A stretch of 64,000 nt of DNA from Bradyrhizobium sp. sBnM-33 (GTDB taxonomy: Bacteria > Pseudomonadota > Alphaproteobacteria > Rhizobiales > Xanthobacteraceae), in NCBI RefSeq assembly GCF_032917945.1, contig NZ_CP136624.1, forward strand, positions 7,564,001 through 7,628,000, given 5' to 3'. Numbering within the stretch: the stretch's first letter is position 1; every line of letters begins with the position of its first letter. A model generated the notes under the pieces. It was not told the DNA's origin. It made no database searches and saw nothing but the letters and a program-made list of their open reading frames with translations. Positions 27,801 through 35,973 of this stretch are shown piece after piece. A program made the position numbers and the translations under genes.

Positions 27801-28028
27801 ATCAAACGCCTGCTTCAGAAAGCGGGCGAGAACAATCAGTTCAGCGAGCGTGGAATATTGAAAGCGCGCGTCGAATTGGGTTTGGGGCGTTTGTACTGTC
27901 TGGAGCGACGTACAGTCCTTGCCAAAGAGCATTTGGCCCGGGCCAAACGCATAGCGGAGCAGCTATGTGCCGATGCTATGCTCGCGCGAATAAACAAGCT
28001 AGAGCAGACCGTCGCGGGAAGGAGCTGA
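24801..28028 (+). CDS. Class III cyclase / AAA ATPase / TPR regulator
   Basis: This 1075-residue protein has three parts. Residues about 20-195 form a class III nucleotide cyclase domain (RQATVLFADLVGFTAFSERS; RSFTGDGIMALFGVPIALED; GDTVNLASRLQSLAEPGSVL), with both metal-binding Asp regions visible. A STAND-type ATPase follows, with Walker A VVGEPGIGKSRLVHEF near 260 and Walker B VMILEDLHWID near 385. The remainder is helical repeats of TPR type. The ATG at 24801 is preferred to a TTG at 24786. Such proteins are cytoplasmic signalling switches making cAMP on stimulation; the signal is unknown. A paralogue is at 51510-54854. Confidence 0.9.
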   Translation: MPEKVERPADNISSSTPSDRYGGLGERRQATVLFADLVGFTAFSERSGEEAAYSLMQHISALMTDAIHEEGGTVRSFTGDGIMALFGVPIALEDAPLRACRAALDIQRRISSAAAEIETKYGLRPLMRIGINTGPMIVGEMRSGASTSVTAIGDTVNLASRLQSLAEPGSVLLSEATHRLVQGLVRCGPAGEYEIKGKTERQKAFPLDRIRQRAARFDAALSRGLTNYVGRSSELKALNRALERATDAMVVVDVVGEPGIGKSRLVHEFRSHLADERLFVLSGSCTPDGQQTPFLPFIDIVRGSFRLVEEETEDDITRKLEKGLEVLGLVSEQNLALLLNLLGLKTKEGALKGLDGVLIGLRTRDLLIRLLQERCRITPAVMILEDLHWIDSVSEELIARLVNNEEKIPLLIVYTRRPEYRLPGMEPNSVTEILLGPLSAADTSLIVRERLGVADLPTTLNQLVTNRAEGNPLFAEEIASYLNEHGMVRARAGVVEYNAATVAAALPGSIQALLTARVDGLAPPDRALLQAAAVVGRSFAPDLLSAISGTSPDVGAQLLAMQALDLVYEDKKSGELVFKHALVRDALYDSLLSGPRMALHQKVAAEVERRSANRLVEVAETLAYHYGCTASADKAFRYLAMAAKKSLDIYALEEAERYFQRALQLAEADAGCVSDLEFADMLVDFARLLNLDARVKELTDVLERHLSRIEAAGDTGCLVLVLHHYSWALLTRAQFRAAHEVGRRCMEVAERLSDNRSMAYGQSGFIQTSSVVAPLPLQAFEKLGQEALELSDKIDDTYLRAWVLFVLAWDYLMRGLTREARQYGDRLLTAARNHDDPRATALGLWLLGWVDIVDERHGLAVAHADESIRTALTPMDRSIGMQVKGVALVLTGKLDEGLAILRPLRNDFLANDWRYNLSGTDLALSMATILAGAFSRGERLCEKYVREQEAAGYQMAADWGRINLAEVYLETLSSEQRPPLQIILRNAVFLLRVRFSGRARIKRLLQKAGENNQFSERGILKARVELGLGRLYCLERRTVLAKEHLARAKRIAEQLCADAMLARINKLEQTVAGRS

Positions 28029-28062
28029 GACGCGCCCAAAGTTTGGAGGAATCGGCCGCAAG

Positions 28063-28167
28063 TCTGCTACGGGTCATCAACTGACCTCCGGCGCCGGACG
28101 CGCTTCGTCCGCTCTGCCATCAACTACGGACATCGGCGAAATGCGCGGGCGAGTCTGTTTCGTGCCA
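28063..28167 (+). repeat. Degenerate copy of the dispersed ~100 bp repeat
   Basis: Begins tctgctacgggtcatcaact, contains actacggacatcggcg and ends gtctgtttcgtgcca. It directly follows the large cyclase gene. Confidence 0.5.
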
Positions 28168-28400
28168 ATAGGCGAAGTGACGGAGTTGACGATTGAGTTA
28201 GGCTGCGGGCGGTTGCGTTAAAATGATCCATTCAATTTGAACATTCTCAACAAGATTATCCACGAGGTTTCATGAGAAAAGCCGGAGATGTCCTGGATCA
28301 TCGCGCTGGCCGTTTTCGGCTTTTACTGGTGGCTCACTAAACGAGCGAGCGAACGGGCGACAGAACTCGCGTCGACCGGATTGTTACGCTCGCCCCTTAG

Positions 28401-28643
28401 CGATATTTTTTCGACATCCGCGAGGACGGCGAAATTGCTGTCGATGAAGAAGGAATTGTATTCGCAAGTGTTCAAGCGGTGCAGGAAGAGGCCGCACGAT
28501 CCCTAGCAGACATAGCTCAGGATGCCGTGCGCGGGAGTGCCAGCCAAAGCATAGGGCACTACATGGCAATTGAGGTACGGGACGACGCCGGGCCAGTGCT
28601 ACAGGCCACGCTCACGTTTGCCGTAGCACGGCACAGGCACTAA
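28401..28643 (+). pseudogene. DUF6894-type gene lacking a start codon
   Basis: From 28401 the frame reads RYFFDIREDGEIAVDEEGIV and continues EEAARSLADIAQDAVRGSAS to VLQATLTFAVARHRH, a complete DUF6894 protein apart from its first two residues. Where the family has ATG-CCx, this sequence has CCT-TAG, so a stop stands at the expected second codon and no start follows in frame. The overlapping ORF at 28288-28506 is in another frame and has a hydrophobic start, but no evident relation. Confidence 0.65.
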
Positions 28644-29020
28644 AGCAGCCCGACATCCGAAACGCTTCACGATGCCCGCAACTACCGGCGACTTGAGCGG
28701 GTCGGGCCGCTCGCACTCCAGTTACTCTGGGCGTGCGTGGAGGCTTTCCGCTCGGTTGAAGTTCGAGTGTCATGGGACGTCGGCAACTAAGGCCTGTTGG
28801 GATTCATGGTGATGCGATGACGGTGGCGGCCAGATGGATGTCCGACCGGATTGGACCAGATTAACCATCTGACTGCGAAACTCCGCCTGATACGACGATC
28901 GACGCCGAGGCATGGGAACTCCTCCCTCAACGGAAAAGGTGTCCACGCAACCGAGTCAACTACACGCTGGCCAGCGCCTCCACATACACGCCTTTGTCCA
29001 GCCTGCGACGTGCCGATCGT
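28644..29020. other. Intergenic stretch, nothing firm
   Basis: No gene is supported. A short segment at about 28793-28830 (ctgttgggattcatggtgat) resembles the end of some IS5-type elements, but no partner end or transposase is present. Confidence 0.3.
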
Positions 29021-29500
29021 CTATCCGCCTTCCAGGTAGTGTGCCTTCTGCGACGGGTAGTAATCTTCGAATGACGGCAGCGCCTTGCCTTCACGCGCGG
29101 CGACCAGCATGTCGAGGTAGTACTCCCAGCCAGGGCCTACGTCGCCCGCGAGTTTCCGGTCGCTCAGGTGCTGCACGAAGCGCAGCTCGGTCGTGTCGTC
29201 CGTCTGCGTCAACGTCAGCTCGATGCGCCACTCGCCGTAGTCATCCTTCATCGTGACGACTAGGCGGCGCGGCGCCTCGCATTCTTCGATCGTCACGTTC
29301 GTCCACGGCTGGCCCTTCTCATGGACCAGTTGCAGCCGCACGATCTTGCCCGGGCCGGCGTCGCCTTCCCAACTGCCGAACCAGAGCGCGGTGTTCTCGG
29401 ACTTCGTCACGCTCGTCCAGACGTCATCGATGGGTGCGAGGAACGTGCGCGTGAGGATCAGGTCGTTGCCACGAACGTGGCCGGTGGGCTTGGGGCTCAT
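29021..29500 (-). CDS. SRPBCC/AHSA1-type domain protein
   Basis: The ATG at 29500 follows aaaggagacggc, a strong site; the longer frame to 29827 is not supported. The 159-residue product is one START-like SRPBCC domain of the Aha1 C-terminal type: LILTRTFLAPIDDVWTSVTK, ALWFGSWEGDAGPGKIVRLQ, WRIELTLTQTDDTTELRFVQ, and GWEYYLDMLVAAREGKALPS. Such domains bind small hydrophobic ligands. It lies just left of the IS110-type transposase with no operon partner. Confidence 0.88.
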   Translation of the reverse strand: MSPKPTGHVRGNDLILTRTFLAPIDDVWTSVTKSENTALWFGSWEGDAGPGKIVRLQLVHEKGQPWTNVTIEECEAPRRLVVTMKDDYGEWRIELTLTQTDDTTELRFVQHLSDRKLAGDVGPGWEYYLDMLVAAREGKALPSFEDYYPSQKAHYLEGG

Positions 29501-29930
29501 GCCGTCTCCTTTTTCTTGTCGTTCGCGGATTCGCGAGCTTACAGCGCACGCCGCCGCGCACCTACCTGTACACGGCAACTGCTCTCTCTGCGAGAGCGAC
29601 CGACACCCGTATGGGCGGAAGCCGCTCGCGGATTCCGGTCGCATCGCACTAGGGCAAATAGGCCGATGTCGCGAGCCATGCATGCGCTTCCCCTTACCCC
29701 TTGCGCAATGTTGATGCCGTCGAGCTAAAAGCATCTCAGGTTCCGCGTCGAAATTAGCTAATAGGTTGGCGCATGCTGGATGGGAATGCGGAGAAGCCTG
29801 CCCGGTAAGACAAGTACAGCCCCGCATCGTTCGGTTGAGTGGCGAGGTCTGCTAATGGGATGGTCCGGCCGTGCTCCGGCCCTGCCAGCACGAGAAGCTG
29901 GCAAGGGGCGCTCAAGACAAGGAGCACGCC

Positions 29931-30995
29931 ATGTCTCAGAAAATCAACGCAGCGATCGCCGTGATCGGCATCGATATTGGCAAAAACTCGCTCCACATGG
30001 TGGGTCATGATCACCGCGGTGCCATCGTGCTGCGGCAGAAGTGGTCACGCGGCCAGGTGGAAACGCGGCTCGCCAACCTGCCGCCGTGCTTGATCGGTAT
30101 GGAGGCCTGCGTAGGCGCCCATCATCTCAGCCGCAAACTCCAGATGCTTGGCCACGACGCCCGCCTGATGCCGGCGAAGTACGTGCGCCCGTATTCGAAG
30201 GGACAGAAGAATGACTTCCGAGATGCGGAAGCCATCGCCGAGGCTGTCCAACGCCCGACGATGAAGTTCGTCGCGACCAAGACCGCCGAACAGCTCGCCC
30301 TTCAGGCACTGCACCGCGTCCGCTATCGATTGGTCGGTCAGCGTACCGGCGTCATCAATCAGATCCGTGCGTTCCTGCTGGAGCGGGGCATCGCCGTGCG
30401 GCAAGGCCTGCATTCCCTGCGGTTCGAGTTGCCGGGCATCTTGGCGACACGCATCGATGTCCTCTCGCCTCGCATGTCGCTCATCATCGAGGGCCTGGTG
30501 GAAGACTGGCGCCGGCTGGATCAGCGTATCGAGAGGCTATCTAGCGAGATCGAAACACTAGCCCATCAAGATGAGGCCTGCCGGCGACTGATGACGGTGC
30601 CTGGTATTGGCCCGATCATCTCGAGCGCAATGGTGGCCGCGATCGGCGCTGGAGACGTGTTCTCGAAAGGCCGCGACTTCGGCGCCTGGCTTGGACTTGT
30701 GCCGAAGCAGACATCGACCGGCGACCGCACGATCCTCGGCAGTATATCAAGGCGCGGCAATCGCTACCTGCGCGCGCTGTTCGTGCAAGCCGCTTGGGTT
30801 GTGCTGGTCAAGATCAGGTGTTGGGAGCGCTATGGCCTCAACTCTTGGATCCGAGCCGCCAAGAAACGATTGCATCACAACGTGCTGGCGATTGCGCTCG
30901 CTAACAAACTCGCCCGAATTGCCTGGGCGGTCCTCAACAAGGGACGCGCCTTCGCGAGCGTCAAGACGGAGGAGACAGCGTCCCAACCTGCTTGA
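29931..30995 (+). CDS. IS110-family transposase
   Basis: The start at 29931 (MSQKINAAIAVIGIDIGKNS) is favoured over the frame start at 29871. The 354-residue protein has the DEDD catalytic N-terminal domain, with Asp in IGIDIGK, Glu in LIGMEACVGAHH and Asp residues in QKNDFRDAEAIAEAV. The C-terminal transposase_20 domain contains VPGIGPIISSAMVAAIGAG and a final helical region. It is uninterrupted. IS110-type elements lack classical inverted repeats, and I could not set the ends. The group uses a bridge RNA from the flanking non-coding part. Confidence 0.92.
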   Translation: MSQKINAAIAVIGIDIGKNSLHMVGHDHRGAIVLRQKWSRGQVETRLANLPPCLIGMEACVGAHHLSRKLQMLGHDARLMPAKYVRPYSKGQKNDFRDAEAIAEAVQRPTMKFVATKTAEQLALQALHRVRYRLVGQRTGVINQIRAFLLERGIAVRQGLHSLRFELPGILATRIDVLSPRMSLIIEGLVEDWRRLDQRIERLSSEIETLAHQDEACRRLMTVPGIGPIISSAMVAAIGAGDVFSKGRDFGAWLGLVPKQTSTGDRTILGSISRRGNRYLRALFVQAAWVVLVKIRCWERYGLNSWIRAAKKRLHHNVLAIALANKLARIAWAVLNKGRAFASVKTEETASQPA

Positions 30996-31430
30996 CCCTC
31001 GCGCCGTGCGCGGGGCCGTCAAGGCGCAGCCTGGCAGCAGAGAGCAAGACGTCAGGAAAGCACGACGGCCGGCCTTGACGACCCCTTGCGCGCGGCGCGT
31101 CTGCGCGCGCAGGCCGGGACGAAGGAACGACCGCCAGGCACAAACAAAGGAACAGCGCGAAGTGAGGAGCTATCGATGACGTAACAACACCCTTACCCGC
31201 CGAGGTCTGCGAGAAGATGAGACGACGATGGAGAATCGGTCTTCCCGGCGCATGCGAACACTGGTGACCCAAATGGCCCGGTCGAGGCCTGTCCGCTAAC
31301 CAGATCACATGCGCGCTGATATCCATGATGGCCCGGAGCACTGCGCTCCAAGCAGAGGCCGGATACATTGATGCAAGACCGCATCTACCGGATCATCGAA
31401 ATCTTCTTGCACCGCACGGCCGGACCATAC
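30996..31430. other. Non-coding flank of the IS110-type element
   Basis: The first 190 bp after the transposase are very GC-rich with several possible stems (cgcgcggcgcgtctgcgcgc). This may hold the right end of the element. From about 31190 on, nothing is recognised until the repeat copy at 31431. Confidence 0.35.
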
Positions 31431-31531
31431 ATGTGGGTCAAAAGCGCAGTGCCGACGCCGACGCGGCATGTCCGTTCTCCCCCCGAGAGCAGGCATCGGT
31501 AACGGTGACCGCTCTGGTCCGTTTCGTGCCA
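31431..31531 (+). repeat. Degenerate copy of the dispersed ~100 bp repeat
   Basis: Begins atgtgggtcaaaagcgcagt, contains gcatgtccgttctccccc and ends ggtccgtttcgtgcca. Confidence 0.45.
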
Positions 31532-31590
31532 AGAACGGAACTGAAGTCGTTTTCGCGTGCCATGCAAAGTTGTTAATTAGATCGCCTCGA

Positions 31591-32322
31591 TTAGATTCCC
31601 GCACTAAATGCGCCAGAAGAAAGAGAGTTCGCCAGCGGCAGCAACGAGGATGCCGTTCCGAATCGTTGACCATCCAATCGGCGGTCGTAAAATTTGGCGA
31701 GCCAATTCAACTTCGCTCCTATGTGACCAGTTATTGGCACACCAGTGATACCGAAAGAATTGAGTGGCCAGATTCCCCCAGGCACGACTTCAATCGAGGC
31801 GCGCACCAATTTGGTTCCGGCACCAAAGCTGCTTGCGATGTCATTTGGATCAACTTCTTCTACAGTCATAGGATCATTGATATCGCGAAAGCGGACCAGC
31901 AATGGCAGGCTCGTCAATGGTAACTCGCGCTTTCCGGATAATTTCCTAGTCTGGCTAAAGCCAGCTTCTACCGTTGGTCCCGGGAATGCTCCTCCGGGAA
32001 AATCGAACGCACGCAACACTATTGACTCGGGGATCGAGCGACTGTCCGAACCCGCCGTTAACAGCGCAAAGAGTGTCCCACGCTCGCCCAAATCGAGAAC
32101 AACCGCTTGACCCCGATGGCTTGAAACTCGGTCGCGTCCGCTCGCAAATTCCGGCTGCTTGCTGTAGGTGACCTCAATCACGCCCGAGCCTATTTTGGGT
32201 TGACCAACTACCTCTGCCTCAAGAGTCAGCCGGTAACGCAACGTCAGGCTGGGGTACGCCACGTTGTAAAACAGAAATGCCCCAATGAAGATCAGTGCAC
32301 CGACGATTACTGTTCGTTTCAT
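31591..32322 (-). CDS. Membrane-anchored hypothetical protein, paralogue 1
   Basis: The 243-residue product has an N-terminal membrane anchor (MKRTVIVGALIFIGAFLFYN) followed by YRLTLEAEVVGQPKIGSGVI and EVTYSKQ, then a beta-rich exported part (AVVLDLGERGTLFALLTAGS; LPLLVRFRDINDPMTVEEVD). The order of elements matches the gene at 32554-33210 on the same strand, so these are tandem paralogues. I know no function. A conserved 97 bp repeat sits between them. The C-terminal 25 residues have no counterpart in the paralogue. Confidence 0.65.
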   Translation of the reverse strand: MKRTVIVGALIFIGAFLFYNVAYPSLTLRYRLTLEAEVVGQPKIGSGVIEVTYSKQPEFASGRDRVSSHRGQAVVLDLGERGTLFALLTAGSDSRSIPESIVLRAFDFPGGAFPGPTVEAGFSQTRKLSGKRELPLTSLPLLVRFRDINDPMTVEEVDPNDIASSFGAGTKLVRASIEVVPGGIWPLNSFGITGVPITGHIGAKLNWLAKFYDRRLDGQRFGTASSLLPLANSLSSGAFSAGI

Positions 32323-32433
32323 ACCCGCACAGTCAGATGATTGAATTGCTTCAGTAGATCAACCGGTGGTTAAGGTAGTGTTGCTGCAACGTTGGACGGG
32401 AGCGGCGGCGTGCGCAAGTGCAGAGTCCGATAA

Positions 32434-32530
32434 GGGTCAATCGCGTCATCTTGGTCGTCGGCCGACTACTTCCGGTCTTCCCCCAACTGCGGACATCACG
32501 CTTCTGGACCATCACTTCCGAAAAGTGCCA
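32434..32530 (+). repeat. Dispersed 97 bp repeat, well-conserved copy B
   Basis: By eye identical to 24454-24550 over the full 97 bp. It lies between two paralogous genes and downstream of paralogue 2. Confidence 0.85.
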
Positions 32531-32553
32531 ACAGCAGACGTGGTGACTGTCAT

Positions 32554-33210
32554 TCATCGTGAGCTTCTGAGGAACGCGTCGTAGCTGGGGATGAACCTGT
32601 GCGGGTTCTGGTTCGCGCTGCGCAAAGCGCTCCTTTGCGAGACGAGAAACGGCAGACGCGCTTCAAGACCATGAGTTACGGCGTCAGTTGTCATCTCAAT
32701 GACAACACCGCGCCAGCGGACGTTGGGGCCGAAGACCTGCTCGAGTTGGTCGGGGCGAATGACCCTCAAGGTAGCGGAATTGTTTGCATCGGAGAAGGTA
32801 ACGAGTGTCGGAAGATCCTTGTCAGCCAACTCCCATTTGCCGCGCAAGGACGCCAATGAAGCCACTTGGCGAGCAAAATTGAGCTTAAAATGTGCGGGCA
32901 CAACGCCAAGAGGGAAGCTGCCCTCCTGAGCATACTCTCCCGACCGCAAGAGCGCGACTAGGCTGCGCTGTCCGCCCAAATCGACAAATACTGCCTCTCC
33001 CTCAGCATCAAATCTGATCGGATTAACATCCGGTAAAAATCTCATCTGCTTGGTGACGCTGAACTCGATGACGCTTGAGCTGGAGCGCATCTGACCATCC
33101 ACCTCGACGTTGACGGTCATCCGGTATCGGCAGATGTCAGTCGGATGGGAGAGTTTGTAGACGGCAATAACGCCAACAATTGTCAGCGCCACGATGCCAA
33201 GCCGGTTCAT
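32554..33210 (-). CDS. Membrane-anchored hypothetical protein, paralogue 2
   Basis: The ATG at 33210 (MNRLGIVALTIVGVIAVYKL) follows aggagagaggc at fair spacing; the frame extends to 33249. The 218-residue product has one anchor helix, then YRMTVNVEVDGQMRSSSSVI and EFSVTKQ, VFVDLGGQRSLVALLRSGEY, and LPTLVTFSDANNSATLRVIR. These align in order with paralogue 1, including the DLG-x-R-x-LxALL segment. The product is probably anchored in the inner membrane with its bulk in the periplasm. Function unknown. Confidence 0.65.
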   Translation of the reverse strand: MNRLGIVALTIVGVIAVYKLSHPTDICRYRMTVNVEVDGQMRSSSSVIEFSVTKQMRFLPDVNPIRFDAEGEAVFVDLGGQRSLVALLRSGEYAQEGSFPLGVVPAHFKLNFARQVASLASLRGKWELADKDLPTLVTFSDANNSATLRVIRPDQLEQVFGPNVRWRGVVIEMTTDAVTHGLEARLPFLVSQRSALRSANQNPHRFIPSYDAFLRSSR

Positions 33211-33329
33211 CCCAGCCTCTCTCCTGAGTACGGCCCAAGGAAAAATCACGAGGGATCAGACAGGAACTTAAATAACACACCATTAACTGCGGCAATCTAG
33301 AGTTGGCTGTACGCGTCGATGTCCGCTGC

Positions 33330-33426
33330 GGGTCAATCGCGTCTTCTTGGTCGTCGGCCGACTACTTCCGGTCTTCCTCCAACTGCGGACATCACGCTTC
33401 GGGACCACTACTTCCGAAAAGTGCCA
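33330..33426 (+). repeat. Dispersed 97 bp repeat, well-conserved copy C
   Basis: Same 97 bp as 24454-24550 with about five substitutions, for example gcgtcttcttgg for gcgtcatcttgg. It lies upstream of paralogue 2 and before the exported protein at 33566. Confidence 0.82.
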
Positions 33427-33565
33427 GGAACGGAAGTCCGGCCCCGAGTGGCAGGACGGCATACAAACCAATTTCGGGACCGCAGATTGACCCGAGCTGC
33501 TCAAATCTAACCAAGCCCGGTGCGGGCATCCATGGTAACCTGATGTCGATTTCGAGGTACTTGCC

Positions 33566-34021
33566 ATGGGTAACATGACGACCTTCGCATCGGCGATAGC
33601 GGCTGTTGTGATATCGCTTGCGGTAGTGATATCGACCAGCGCGTCAAGCGCATGCAAGAAGACGCTGCGCGGAGAACTGGTGCAATCGCCAGACCGCCCC
33701 CTCGCTTCTCCTCGCAAATTTCTGCGTTTGACACTCTCGGAGATTGTGCGGGGCGACGGAGCGAATGCACGAGAGAGCATGCAGGACTTTCAGACCTTCA
33801 TGGTTCCGAATACGATAACCACGCTGCCCATTCCATTCGCGCTGAACATCGACACTCCCAAGGACTGCCCAAGCGAACTCAGATTGAGCGTGGGAACCAG
33901 TGACAAAGACGATCCGATCAGCTTTTTCTCTCACGGTGACTTCCATCTGACTGGCGGGAAAAAAGTTCACCTCGACGAGTTCGAACGCATACCTGTTTAT
34001 AGCCAGTGGCGGAGCTTCTGA
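33566..34021 (+). CDS. Exported hypothetical protein, perhaps YbaY-like
   Basis: The 151-residue product has a signal segment (FASAIAAVVISLAVVISTSA) ending near ASSACKK; the cysteine there could be an acylation site but the preceding residues are not a good lipobox. The mature part is beta-rich (LRGELVQ; KFLRLTLSEIVRG; LPIPFALNIDT; ELRLSVGTSDKDD), with an order similar to YbaY-type small lipoproteins (a Pro-Ile-Pro-Phe segment before a strand pair). The resemblance is weak. ATG at 33575 is an alternative start. Confidence 0.5.
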   Translation: MGNMTTFASAIAAVVISLAVVISTSASSACKKTLRGELVQSPDRPLASPRKFLRLTLSEIVRGDGANARESMQDFQTFMVPNTITTLPIPFALNIDTPKDCPSELRLSVGTSDKDDPISFFSHGDFHLTGGKKVHLDEFERIPVYSQWRSF

Positions 34022-34060
34022 AATTAGCGCGGACGCGTGGAAGGAACCCTTCGACGTCTG

Positions 34061-34161
34061 GTTTGGGTCAAATTCGGAAGTCCGAGCGTGCAACTCGGCA
34101 GTCCGCTTTACCCTCAAGAACAGACATCATCAGCCGGGCCTGTTAGGTCCGAAAAGTGCCA
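34061..34161 (+). repeat. Degenerate copy of the dispersed ~100 bp repeat
   Basis: Begins gtttgggtcaaattcggaag, contains agtccgctttaccctcaag and cagacatcatcagc, and ends ggtccgaaaagtgcca. The remainder of the gap up to 34356 holds nothing recognised. Confidence 0.55.
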
Positions 34162-34356
34162 ATAAGCGACGTAGTAGGTTTATGCGAAAGATCGTCTGAC
34201 AATCGGCCGTCGAACTGTTAGGTGCGCGAACGGAACGTCAGATGCACACTTCCACCATATTTCAGCATTTAACGCCTATATCCACGAGCGAATCGAACCC
34301 TTGAGCACCAACAAGCTGCGTGGCATTGTGACCCTCAAGGTCCAGGCCGGAGCAAC

Positions 34357-35973
34357 ATGACGATTCCCTGCCGCGTCCTAATGATCTATCCGAAGTTCGT
34401 CCCGGACTCGTTCTGGAACTATACGGAAGCTTGCGAACTGGTCGGCGCGAAGTATCCGGCGGCGCCACTCGGCCTGATCACCGTCGCTGCCATGCTGCCG
34501 AAGGATTGGGACATCCGTCTCGTCAACCGTAACACCGAGCCTTTGACGGACGCGGACCTCGACTGGGCCGATCTCGTGATGATCGGCGGCATGCTCAACC
34601 AGCAGCCTGATTTCATGTACCTGATCGATCTCGCCCACCTGCACGGCAAGCCAGTATGCGTCGGTGGACCTGACGTGTCCTCCAGCCCGCATCTTTACGC
34701 GGACGCGGACTTCCAGGTGATCGGCGAGGCCGAGCAAATCATCGAGCAATTCATCGCCGCCTGGGAAAGCGGCGAGCGCAAGGGCGTGTTCATCGCCGAG
34801 AAATTCAAGATCGACGTCACGCTAAGCCCGATGCCCCGCTACGATCTGATCGAGTTCGATCACTATCTCTTCATCGGCGTGCAATATTCGCGTGGCTGCC
34901 CGTTCACCTGCGAGTTCTGCGATATTATCGAGCTGTATGGTCGCGTGCCGCGCACCAAGACCAACGATCAGATTCTCGCCGAGCTGCAAGCACTCTACGA
35001 TCACGGTTATCGCGGGCATGTCGATTTCGTCGACGACAATTTCATCGGCAACAAGAAAAACCTTCGCACACTATTACCGCGGCTCAAAGCCTGGCTGGAA
35101 GAGCGCGACTATCCGTTCGAGTTCTCGACCGAAGCCTCGATCAATATCGCGGACGACAGCGAGCTGTTGCAGGCAATGAAGGACGCGAACTTCTTCGGGA
35201 TTTTCGTCGGCATCGAGAGCCCGGATCCAGAGACGCTCGTGCAGATGAAGAAGAAGCAGAACACCAGGCGCAACATCGCCGAGTGCATTCATAAGATCTA
35301 CGGCTACGGCATGTTCGTCACCGCGGGTTTCATCGTTGGGTTCGATAGCGAGAAAGTCTCGATGGGGCAGGCGATGATCGACTTCATCGAGGAGGCGAAC
35401 GTTCCAGTCTGCATGGTTGGACTGCTCTATGCGCTGCCTGGTACACAGCTGACGCGGCGGCTAGCCAAGGAAGGCCGCCTGCACAACGGCCATGACCTCA
35501 TGAAGGTCGAGCAGGCGGGCGACCAATGCACGCTGGGCTGCAATTTCGACACCAAGCGTCCGCTTCGTGACATCCTTGCGGATTACAAGGCCGTGCTCGG
35601 ACACGTGTTCAGCCCGACGGCATATGCAGGACGGCTGTCGCGGCTTGCCGTCATGCTCGACCGGTCCGATCGGCGCCGCGACCTGCCGGATGGCGACATG
35701 CGCAAGAGGCTTGGCGGCATCGACAGCGTGCACAAGATCATGCGTGCCCTGCCGGAGGTTTGCGAGCCGTTCTGGAAGACCTTCGTCGAGGTCGCCAAGA
35801 CCAATCCACGCGCGCTGCGCTACATTGTGATGCTGATGGCGCTGTACCTGCACCTCGGGCCGTTCTCGAAGCGCGTGATCAGTGAGATTGACCGCCGGAT
35901 TGCCGAGCTGGACGGTATGCCTCCGGTGAGGGCCACGGGGGTTAAGCAGACGCTACCGCCAGCGACGGTGTAG
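34357..35973 (+). CDS. B12-binding radical SAM protein (DUF4070, HpnP-like)
   Basis: The 538-residue product has an N-terminal cobalamin-binding-type domain (residues about 1-150, with LGLITVAAMLPKDWDIRLVN), a radical SAM domain with the cluster motif RGCPFTCEFCDI near residue 187, and a C-terminal DUF4070-type helical part. This layout is shared by HpnP, which methylates hopanoids at C-2, and by other B12 radical SAM methylases and cyclases. Hopanoids are typical of Bradyrhizobium, but no hpn genes are nearby, so the substrate is open. Its 3' end overlaps a broken lipid A acyltransferase gene on the other strand by 21 bp. Confidence 0.85.
   Translation: MTIPCRVLMIYPKFVPDSFWNYTEACELVGAKYPAAPLGLITVAAMLPKDWDIRLVNRNTEPLTDADLDWADLVMIGGMLNQQPDFMYLIDLAHLHGKPVCVGGPDVSSSPHLYADADFQVIGEAEQIIEQFIAAWESGERKGVFIAEKFKIDVTLSPMPRYDLIEFDHYLFIGVQYSRGCPFTCEFCDIIELYGRVPRTKTNDQILAELQALYDHGYRGHVDFVDDNFIGNKKNLRTLLPRLKAWLEERDYPFEFSTEASINIADDSELLQAMKDANFFGIFVGIESPDPETLVQMKKKQNTRRNIAECIHKIYGYGMFVTAGFIVGFDSEKVSMGQAMIDFIEEANVPVCMVGLLYALPGTQLTRRLAKEGRLHNGHDLMKVEQAGDQCTLGCNFDTKRPLRDILADYKAVLGHVFSPTAYAGRLSRLAVMLDRSDRRRDLPDGDMRKRLGGIDSVHKIMRALPEVCEPFWKTFVEVAKTNPRALRYIVMLMALYLHLGPFSKRVISEIDRRIAELDGMPPVRATGVKQTLPPATV

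Noticed and set aside
28793..28830. IS5-like end sequence
   Set aside because: Only one short end-like segment, with no transposase or second end.
32351..32557. Short minus-strand ORF (HFSEVMVQKRDVRSWGKTGS type), also at 24380 and 33283
   Set aside because: These ORFs lie wholly in the 97 bp repeat and are its reverse-strand translation, not separate genes.
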